In this document: piece after piece, positions 36,887-43,680 of the stretch
Position numbering within the stretch: position 1 is the first letter of the stretch
Layout of the letters: each line of letters opens with the position of its first letter
Assembly: GCA_902778105.1 (NCBI GenBank)
Contig: CACYWN010000016.1
Span: forward strand, 1 to 47,187
Origin: an uncultured Bacteroidia bacterium
GTDB lineage: Bacteria; Bacteroidota; Bacteroidia; Bacteroidales; UBA932
Direction: 5' to 3'
DNA: 47,187 bases
Notes under the pieces: generated by a model
The model's database searches: none
Seen by the model: only the letters and a program-made list of their open reading frames with translations
What the model was told of the DNA's origin: nothing
Made by a program: the position numbers and the translations under genes

Positions 36887-37879
36887 ATGGATATCCTTTC
36901 CAGCAACGCACCGGTAGCGGCAGCCCTCCACCAGATGGCGGAGAGCGGCCGGATTCCGCATGCGATGCTGTTCCACGAAAACGACGGCGGGGGAGCCTTT
37001 CCCCTGATCCTCGGTTTCCTGGATGAGGTGTACGGGCATAATCCCCGTGTCACGAAACTTATCCATCCCGACATCCATTTCGTGTTCCCGGTCACCGGTC
37101 CGGCCAAAGATAAACCGGTTTCAGACCAGTTCATCCGCCCGTGGCGTGAATTGCTGCAGACGAACCCCTGTTTTTTCGAGAACGAACTCTATACCGCCAT
37201 TGGCATCGAGGGAAAACAGGGACTCATTTCGGTCAACGAGGCGCGTTCCATCCTGGACAAACTGTCCTTGTCCGCCGTGGAAGGCGGGTATCGGACGGTC
37301 GTGATGTATTTGCCCGAGAAAATGAACCAGCAGGCGGCCAACGCCCTCCTGAAGATGATCGAGGAACCGCCGGAGAACACGCTTTTCCTGTTGGTCACGC
37401 TCCAGCCCGAAAAGGTGATGACGACCATCTTCTCCCGCTGCCTTTTCCTGCGTGTGCCTCCGTTCTCCCGGGAGGAGGACCGTGCCATCCATGCGAAGGA
37501 GGTGGCGGAGATGACGGAATTGTCCGACTTGTTCCACGATCTGCTGGACGCCTTGGTCCGAAAGGACCTTCTGGGCGCACTGGAGACGGGAGAAGCCGTG
37601 GCGGCCCTGGAATCCCGGGAAAAGCAGAAAACCTTCTGCCGGGTGGCCTCGGACGGACTCCGGAACATTTTCCTGCTGCAGCAGGGGCTTCCGGATCTGG
37701 CAGACCTCCTCGGGGGCGAGCGGCCTTTCTTCGAGAAGATGGCCGGGACGCTCCGTCGCAACTTTCCCCGGCAGGCCCTTGCCGCCCTGGACAGGGCGCT
37801 TCTGCTGCTGGAGCGGAACGTTAACCAGAAAATCCTGTTCACCGACCTGGTGGACCGGCTCTATATATCAATGCTATGA
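36887..37879 (+). CDS. holB: DNA polymerase III delta' subunit
   Basis: 330 residues. Clamp-loader subunit. IPHAMLFHENDGGGAFPLILGFL near the N-terminus corresponds to the P-loop region but the Walker A is degenerate, as in delta'. Then SVNEARSILDKLSLSAVEGGYRTVVMYLPEKMNQQAANALLKMIEEPPENTLFLLVT is the classic HolB segment. I start at the ATG 36887, since the open frame's earlier TTG at 36881 overlaps the upstream stop. Overlaps ricT by ATGA. Confidence 0.92.
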   Translation: MDILSSNAPVAAALHQMAESGRIPHAMLFHENDGGGAFPLILGFLDEVYGHNPRVTKLIHPDIHFVFPVTGPAKDKPVSDQFIRPWRELLQTNPCFFENELYTAIGIEGKQGLISVNEARSILDKLSLSAVEGGYRTVVMYLPEKMNQQAANALLKMIEEPPENTLFLLVTLQPEKVMTTIFSRCLFLRVPPFSREEDRAIHAKEVAEMTELSDLFHDLLDALVRKDLLGALETGEAVAALESREKQKTFCRVASDGLRNIFLLQQGLPDLADLLGGERPFFEKMAGTLRRNFPRQALAALDRALLLLERNVNQKILFTDLVDRLYISML

Positions 37880-39042
37880 TGGATTCAAACGAAAATGTAA
37901 GATATGACTGCTTCCGCGGGTGCGTGATCAGCGGTAACGAGGATACGGGGATGGAAGAGATCCGTTACCGCCAGGGCTGCTGCAAACTGGAGGTGTACGA
38001 CTACCTCAAGGGCATCGGCCAGGAGCAGTTCGGCAATCTCTTCGAGGTCCGTTTCAAGAATACCCGGAAAGGCATTTATGTCAATGCTTCCGGCCAGAGC
38101 GTCAAGACCGGCGACCTGGTGGTCGTCGAGGCCCAGACGGGCCACGACCTGGGTATCGTGACCCTGGAAGGGCCGATTGTCGCACGCCAGATGAAGTGCA
38201 AGGGCATTGACCCGGAAAAGACGGTCTTCAAGAAGATTTACCGGAAGGCGAAGCCTTTCGACATCGAACGCTGGCAGGACGCCATCGCCCGCGAACAGGA
38301 GACGATGATCCGCTCCCGCGTGCTGGCCGCCAACCTGGGCCTGGAGATGAAGATCGGGGACGTGGAGTTCCAGGGGGACGGTACGAAGGCGATCTTCTAC
38401 TATATCGCCGACGGCCGTGTGGACTTCCGGCAGCTGATCAAGGATTTCGCCGAAGAGTTCCATATCCGCGTGGAAATGAAGCAGATCGGCGCCCGTCAGG
38501 AAGCCGGTCTCATCGGCGGTCTGGGTATCTGCGGCCGCGAACTGTGCTGCGCCAACTACATCACGGAGTTCAAGTCCATCACGACTTCCGCAGCCCGGGT
38601 GCAGGACCTTTCCCTGAATCCGCAGAAGCTGGCCGGCCAGTGCGGCAAGCTCAAGTGCTGCCTGAACTATGAGGTATCGGCCTACATGGATGCCCACTCC
38701 CGGATCCCGAAGGTGACGGAACCGCTGGAATTCGGGGATGGTCTGGCCTATCTCGTGAAGACAGACATCCTCCGCGAGACGATGTATTTCTCCTACGAGA
38801 AAGGTTCCCTGGCGAAGATGTACCCGCTCCCGGCATCCGAAGTGCGCGAAATCATCATGATGAACCGCAATGGCCAGAAGCCCGAAACGCTTCTTCCCGA
38901 GGCGGAACCGGTCGCTCCGGAATTCGTCACCGCCGTCGGCGACGATAGCATATCCCGTTTCGACGAAGCGCGCAGGAAGAAACGCCGGAACAAGGGCGGT
39001 AACCGGAACAAAGGAAAGAATAGACCAAAGAAAGATGCCTAG
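37876..39042 (+). CDS. ricT: PSP1-domain protein RicT
   Basis: 388 residues. The PSP1 domain lies at about 60-150 and the C-terminal half carries the conserved cysteine motif GGLGICGRELCCANYITEF and GQCGKLKCCLNYE (about 213-265), known in RicT/YaaT to bind Fe-S as part of the RicAFT complex affecting RNase Y. The very basic C-terminal tail (RRKKRRNKGGNRNKGKNRPKK) could bind RNA. In the order holB-ricT-gldH, common in Bacteroidetes. Its stop is four bases before the family B element B2. Confidence 0.92.
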   Translation: MMDSNENVRYDCFRGCVISGNEDTGMEEIRYRQGCCKLEVYDYLKGIGQEQFGNLFEVRFKNTRKGIYVNASGQSVKTGDLVVVEAQTGHDLGIVTLEGPIVARQMKCKGIDPEKTVFKKIYRKAKPFDIERWQDAIAREQETMIRSRVLAANLGLEMKIGDVEFQGDGTKAIFYYIADGRVDFRQLIKDFAEEFHIRVEMKQIGARQEAGLIGGLGICGRELCCANYITEFKSITTSAARVQDLSLNPQKLAGQCGKLKCCLNYEVSAYMDAHSRIPKVTEPLEFGDGLAYLVKTDILRETMYFSYEKGSLAKMYPLPASEVREIIMMNRNGQKPETLLPEAEPVAPEFVTAVGDDSISRFDEARRKKRRNKGGNRNKGKNRPKKDA

Positions 39043-39045
39043 GAC

Positions 39046-39195
39046 GGGTATGACCTCTCCCAACCGTCGCTCTGCGACCCCTCCCACGGCAAGCCGTGGG
39101 TCCCTCGAAGGAGTAGCAAACGGGGCCCCCGAAAATCTGTCGATTTTTGGGGTGTCTCGGCCGAGGGTGGCCGCAGGTTTGTGGAGGTCCTACCC
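39046..39195 (+). repeat. Family B element at the 5' end of the gldH-like gene (B2)
   Basis: Terminal arms 39046-39065 and 39176-39195 pair at 16 of 20 positions. Inside are GTCGCTCTGCGAC (39066-39078, the same arm as in B1), a CCCACGGC/GCCGTGGG hairpin with an AA loop, an extra CCCCGAAAATC/GATTTTTGGGG-type arm absent from B1 and B3, and the CGGCC/GGCCG arm with the conserved GAGGGT loop. It begins four bases after the ricT stop. Confidence 0.8.
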
Positions 39196-39610
39196 GATCT
39201 GCGTAGTACTGTCTCTATTACTGGTAACGGGGTGTCGGGAACCGATGTCGGTGGAGCGGTTCGTGAAGGGGGAGGGCCCGTATTCGTTCTTCGTCGACCT
39301 GAGCGACAGTACGGCTACCTACGATTTTGAATTCTATACACGGGTGGATGCGCCGCTGGACTCCCTGCGGAAGTTGACGGCCCTTCCGCTCCAGGTGACA
39401 TGGACCTCTCCTTCTTTCCATGTTTTCCGGGAGGAAGTGTATATGCCCATGGAGGGCAGGACTACCTTCTTCTCCCGGGAAGTCCGGACGCCCTACCGGG
39501 CGGATGTCCAGCCGGTTGAACCCGGATCCTGGACGCTGATGGTCCGGGCGGAAGACCTTCCGGAAGGATTCTGCGGACTGGGGCTGGTTGTCAAACGGAA
39601 TCGACAGTAA
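39050..39610 (+). CDS. gldH: GldH-like lipoprotein with repeat-derived 5' end
   Basis: From the only available ATG (39050, within the left arm of B2) the product is 186 residues, but the first 43 are encoded by the repeat. A lipoprotein signal follows: WRSYPICVVLSLLLVTGC. Starting at GTG 39167 or TTG 39179, also in the repeat, would give 147 or 143 residues and a proper short signal peptide, which I consider more likely. The mature part (SFFVDLSDSTATYDFEFYTRVDAPLDSLRK... and a C-terminal LPEGFCGLGLVVKR) resembles GldH, an outer-membrane lipoprotein tied to gliding/type IX secretion machinery, and its place after ricT agrees. Similarity is weak, so the name is moderate confidence. The stop overlaps the trmB start by one base. 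Confidence 0.6.
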   Translation: MTSPNRRSATPPTASRGSLEGVANGAPENLSIFGVSRPRVAAGLWRSYPICVVLSLLLVTGCREPMSVERFVKGEGPYSFFVDLSDSTATYDFEFYTRVDAPLDSLRKLTALPLQVTWTSPSFHVFREEVYMPMEGRTTFFSREVRTPYRADVQPVEPGSWTLMVRAEDLPEGFCGLGLVVKRNRQ

Positions 39611-40578
39611 TGGGACACGGTAAACTCAAGAAATTCGCGGAGAACGAGACTTTCCGCTGCCTGCTGCAGCCGGATGCCGCTTCGGTCCTGGCTAAGCCGG
39701 AAGGGTCGAAGGAACTGATACTCAGGGACCATGCCATCAAAGGCCGGTGGAATTCCGACATGTTCGAAAAGCCCCAGCCCATCGTCGTGGAACTGGGTTG
39801 CGGCAAGGGAGACTACACCATCGCCCTGGCCCGCCGGCATCCGGAAATGAATTTCATCGGGGTGGACATCAAGGGTGCCCGGTTGTGGAAAGGAGCCAAG
39901 GAAGCGACGGAGGACGCGCTCGGGAACGTGGCCTTTCTCCGCACCCGCATCGAGTTCATCGATGCTTTCTTCGGACCCTCCGAGGTTTCCGAGATCTGGC
40001 TCACCTTCTCGGATCCCCAGCTTCGCGGCAGCGAGAACGCCCGCCTCACTTCGCCGCTGTTCCTCCAGCGCTACAGTCGCTTTCTCCGTCCCGGGGGCAT
40101 CGTCCATCTGAAGACGGATTCCCGGTTCCTGTACGAATATACCCAGTCTGTCATCCGGGCCAATGACCTTGAGGTCTTGGCTTTCGGAACGGACATCTAT
40201 CATGACGGTATTCTGTCGGGGCACATCCCCGAAAACCGTTTCCACTTCGCTCCGACCCCTCCCATCGCAAGCGATGGGCCCCTCCCTCTTATGTGCCCGA
40301 GGGTGTGCACAGGTTTTCAGGGATGCGCCCCGGCAGAATACAATGCATGGGATATTAATGCCGTGTTTGAAGTGCAGACTTTCTATGAGACGATGTTCCT
40401 GAAGATGGGCCTGCCTATTACGTATCTGGCGTTCCGGCTGGACCGGGCGGAGCTTCCGCCGGGGGCGCCGTTCGCCTATCCGACGGACTTCGATGCGGCC
40501 TACTGGCGCGAGGCCGAAGGTCCCCGTCGGTCGTTCAGTCATCAGCCTGCGAAAAGGCCGTCGAATGGAAGTGATTGA
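39610..40578 (+). CDS. trmB: tRNA (guanine-46-N7)-methyltransferase with repeat-encoded insert
   Basis: 322 residues, about 70 longer than usual. SAM-dependent N7-methylation of G46 in tRNA. SAM motif VVELGCGKGDYTIALARRHPEMNFIGVDIKG; EIWLTFSDPQLRGSENARLTSPLFLQRYSRFLRPGG is the TrmB signature with its catalytic Asp. The DIYHDG motif near 195-200 is normally followed shortly by the TFYE segment, but here residues about 200-245 are encoded by family B element B3, in frame, before VQTFYETMFLKMGLPITYLAF. The last 15 codons and the stop are part of structure C. Whether the enzyme tolerates the insert is unknown; no stop or frameshift is seen. Confidence 0.9.
   Translation: MGHGKLKKFAENETFRCLLQPDAASVLAKPEGSKELILRDHAIKGRWNSDMFEKPQPIVVELGCGKGDYTIALARRHPEMNFIGVDIKGARLWKGAKEATEDALGNVAFLRTRIEFIDAFFGPSEVSEIWLTFSDPQLRGSENARLTSPLFLQRYSRFLRPGGIVHLKTDSRFLYEYTQSVIRANDLEVLAFGTDIYHDGILSGHIPENRFHFAPTPPIASDGPLPLMCPRVCTGFQGCAPAEYNAWDINAVFEVQTFYETMFLKMGLPITYLAFRLDRAELPPGAPFAYPTDFDAAYWREAEGPRRSFSHQPAKRPSNGSD
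40208..40341 (+). repeat. Family B element inside trmB (B3)
   Basis: Terminal arms 40208-40237 and 40312-40341 are inverted repeats matching at 27 of 30 positions, yet they share no sequence with the arms of B1. Inside, CCCATCGC/GCGATGGG with an AA loop (40260-40277) and TGTGC/GCACA with a GAGGGT-containing loop (40292-40311) match the arms of B1 and B2, and the linker CCCCTCCCTCTTATGTGCC is nearly identical to B1. The first arm (GTCGCTCTGCGAC in B1/B2) is altered here. Confidence 0.88.
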
Positions 40579-40667
40579 TATTGAATTAAATAAGATTAAT
40601 TGACTGGTTTAATTTGACCAGTCAATTTGTTGTAAATCGTTAGCTATCAGTCGTTTCCATTCGACGG
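40558..40667 (+). repeat. Structure C: 110-bp AT-rich hairpin element at the trmB 3' end
   Basis: Arms 40558-40580 and 40645-40667 pair along all 23 positions when G-U pairs are allowed on the plus strand (20 identical, 3 G-U). A second perfect 10-bp hairpin, AATTGACTGG / CCAGTCAATT (40598-40627), sits inside. The interior is far more AT-rich than the flanks. It covers the trmB stop and ends 22 bases before the miaA stop. It may be a miniature inserted element, a processed RNA tail, or both. Confidence 0.7.
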
Positions 40668-40689
40668 GGAAAATGGCCCGATAGGAAAA

Positions 40690-41502
40690 TTACGGTCGGA
40701 CCCAGTGGATGCGGACGCCGTCCCGTTCCATGCCGCGGAACCAGGTCATCTGCCGCTTGGCGAACTGGTGGATGGCGTTGGCGAGGAGAATGTGCATTTC
40801 CTCGTAGGAGAGTTGTCCCAGCAGGTATTGCGTAACAAATTTGTATTCAAGCCCATACCAGAGAAGGTCCTCCGGCGGGATGCCGCTGTCCAGCAGGCCC
40901 CGGACTTCTTCGATGAGGCCTTCTTCCAGTCTTTCGTCCAGGCGTCGGTCGATCCGGGCGACGCGCTCTTCCCGGGAAACCAGGGTGCCGATGTAGAAGG
41001 TTTTTTGCGGAAGCTTGTCAGCGGGAACTCCGTTCTCCTTGTCGAACTTGTAGGCGCGGGTGGCGGCTTCGATATACAGGCCCGATCCTCCGCAGAGGAT
41101 GGGGATGCGCCCCCGGGAGCGGACGTCTGCCCAGGCTTCGGCAAAAGCGGCCTGGAACTCGTAGATGTTGTATTTGCTGCCTGCCGGTACGATGTCTATC
41201 AGATGATACGGCACCTCGCCGTACTCCCCGAGGTCCTTTCCCGTGCCGATGTCCATGCCGCGGTACACCTGACGGGAGTCGGCCGAAAGGATTTCGGCAT
41301 CGCCCAGGGCGCGGGCCAGCTGCACTGCATATTTCGTCTTGCCGGAGGCGGTGGGCCCGAGGACGCAGATAAGGTCGATGTCCCCGTGGTGGCAGGCATC
41401 GGCCAATGTCCCGGCGTCAACGGTTTCGGCCTCGGGCATCGCGGCCATCGGCGGGATGCCGGGCCGGTCGGGCAGGAGATTGGTTTTGTTCGGGAGACCC
41501 AT
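40690..41502 (-). CDS. miaA: tRNA dimethylallyltransferase, compact form
   Basis: 270 residues, of which the first 42 or so are a family-foreign extension. Prenylates A37 of tRNAs reading U-starting codons. P-loop GPTASGKT (49-56), DSRQVYRGMDIGTGK, ILCGGSGLYIEA and the C-terminal FAKRQMTWFRG are clear. In E. coli MiaA about 85 residues lie between the GG(S/T).LY motif and the helix before the GYRQ-like motif; here only about 20 do, so the insertion domain that grips the anticodon stem is missing. The GYRQMW motif is changed to GLEYKFV. The start may be at a later Met (residue 19 or 22), because the -7 box is only four bases from this ATG. Confidence 0.85.
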   Translation of the reverse strand: MGLPNKTNLLPDRPGIPPMAAMPEAETVDAGTLADACHHGDIDLICVLGPTASGKTKYAVQLARALGDAEILSADSRQVYRGMDIGTGKDLGEYGEVPYHLIDIVPAGSKYNIYEFQAAFAEAWADVRSRGRIPILCGGSGLYIEAATRAYKFDKENGVPADKLPQKTFYIGTLVSREERVARIDRRLDERLEEGLIEEVRGLLDSGIPPEDLLWYGLEYKFVTQYLLGQLSYEEMHILLANAIHQFAKRQMTWFRGMERDGVRIHWVRP

Positions 41503-41506
41503 AGTA

Positions 41507-41514
41507 CAAAATTA
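41507..41514 (-). promoter_or_regulatory. -7 box for miaA, almost abutting the start codon
   Basis: TAATTTTG on the minus strand ends four bases before the first in-frame miaA ATG. Transcription from it would begin at or next to that ATG, so the message would be leaderless or use a later Met. Confidence 0.55.
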
Positions 41515-41526
41515 GAGAAATTTCCG

Positions 41527-41534
41527 TACCTTTG
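41527..41534 (+). promoter_or_regulatory. -7 box for smpB
   Basis: TACCTTTG ends seven bases before the smpB ATG, predicting a nearly leaderless transcript. Twelve bases separate it from the divergent miaA box. Confidence 0.65.
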
Positions 41535-41541
41535 CAACCCT

Positions 41542-41997
41542 ATGCCGAAAGCGAAGAGCACCATCCAGATCAAGAACCGCCGGGCCTCGTTCGATTACGA
41601 GTTCCTGGAGACCTATACGGCCGGCATCCAGCTGGTGGGGACGGAGATCAAGTCCATCCGGGCGGGCAAGGCCTCGCTCCAGGACGCGTACTGTTTTTTC
41701 GTCGGCAACCAGCTTTTCGTCCGCGGGATGAACATCGCCCAGTATCACTGGGGCTCCTGGGGGCAGCACGAACCTGTCCGTGACCGCCGGCTTCTCCTGA
41801 ACCGGAAGGAACTCAATCACCTTTTCATGGAGGACAAGAAAGCCGGACTCACCATCGTCGCCGTCAAGCTCTTCATCGCCGACAACGGCTACGCGAAGCT
41901 GCTCATCGCCCTCGCCCGGGGCAAGAAGGAGTATGACAAGCGACAGACCATCAAGGAGCGCGACGTCCGCCGCGAAATGGACCGGGGCGACTATTGA
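41542..41997 (+). CDS. smpB: SsrA-binding protein SmpB
   Basis: 151 residues. Works with tmRNA to rescue stalled ribosomes. Start MPKAKSTIQIKNRRASFDYEF, then YTAGIQLVGTEIKSIRAGKASLQDAYCFF (the SmpB signature GTE(I/V)KS.R.GK), WGSWGQHEPVRDRRLLLNRKEL and the C-terminal GKKEYDKRQTIKERDVRREMDR tail. The open frame extends far upstream, but homology and the promoter both place the start at 41542. Confidence 0.96.
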   Translation: MPKAKSTIQIKNRRASFDYEFLETYTAGIQLVGTEIKSIRAGKASLQDAYCFFVGNQLFVRGMNIAQYHWGSWGQHEPVRDRRLLLNRKELNHLFMEDKKAGLTIVAVKLFIADNGYAKLLIALARGKKEYDKRQTIKERDVRREMDRGDY

Positions 41998-42004
41998 AAT
42001 TTTT

Positions 42005-42035
42005 TTTGCAGATTCAAAAAATAGTCGTAACTTTG
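42005..42035 (+). promoter_or_regulatory. metK promoter (-33 and -7 boxes)
   Basis: -33 TTTG at 42005-42008 and -7 TAACTTTG at 42028-42035, spacing exactly 19, the best Bacteroidetes promoter in the window. Transcription would begin near 42038-42042, leaving a leader of about 125 bases that holds the riboswitch and attenuator. Confidence 0.85.
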
Positions 42036-42050
42036 CCGTCCCAAAAATAG

Positions 42051-42098
42051 ATGTGGAGAGATTTGGATTGCTTGCAACCACGTTAAAAAATGCTAAAT
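42051..42098 (+). promoter_or_regulatory. SAM-II riboswitch aptamer
   Basis: Follows the SAM-II plan closely. P1 is ATGTGG (42051-42056) with CCACGT (42078-42083). The loop contains GATTTGG and CTTGCAA; then the A-rich joint GTTAAAAAA, and the closing GCTAAAT strand (42092-42098). ATTTGG (42061-42066) can pair with CTAAAT (42093-42098) as the pseudoknot, as in known SAM-II RNAs. It lies between the metK promoter and a terminator just ahead of the SAM synthetase start, the expected place for SAM feedback control. Binding itself is inferred, not shown. Confidence 0.88.
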
Positions 42099-42126
42099 TA
42101 CATTTCATATCAGTGTTTTGTGTTTT

Positions 42127-42162
42127 TAGCCTCCGCATTCTAGCACGGGGCTAATTTTTTTT
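42127..42162 (+). terminator. Riboswitch-controlled attenuator before metK
   Basis: TAGCC(T)CCG (42127-42135) pairs with CGGGGCTA (42146-42153), followed by eight T (42155-42162), three bases before the metK ATG. The 5' arm TTTAGC (42125-42130) is also complementary to GCTAAA of the aptamer (42092-42097), giving a mutually exclusive antiterminator. Confidence 0.85.
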
Positions 42163-42165
42163 GAC

Positions 42166-43467
<1,302 letters not shown>

Positions 43468-43508
43468 TTTTCCGTTTTCAGAACTGATTGACAATCATCA
43501 ACTTGTTG

Positions 43509-43543
43509 AAAACGCTTTATGTGGAATGACATAAAGCGTTTTT
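43509..43543. terminator. Terminator after metK
   Basis: AAAACGCTTTATGT (43509-43522) pairs perfectly with ACATAAAGCGTTTT around a six-base loop, ending in a T-run. Confidence 0.9.
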
Positions 43544-43614
43544 CGTATCCGGTTGATTGTGAGGAAAAAGGGAAAAACGGTCCCGTCGGATTTCGTATTT
43601 TCCGAAAAAAGTCC

Positions 43615-43622
43615 TACCTTTG
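43615..43622 (+). promoter_or_regulatory. -7 box for the TonB-dependent receptor gene
   Basis: TACCTTTG with a near-consensus TTTC at 43591-43594, spacing 20. The leader to the ATG at 43681 is about 55 bases and AT-rich, with no clear aptamer. Confidence 0.7.
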
Positions 43623-43680
43623 CGCCCGGTTAGTAGAAGTGGATTGAAAACAACTTTTCATTCTATATCAAAATCAACTT

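Noticed and set aside
43623-43680. Possible second riboswitch before the TonB-dependent receptor
   Set aside because: The leader is short, AT-rich and shows neither a cobalamin nor other aptamer signature.
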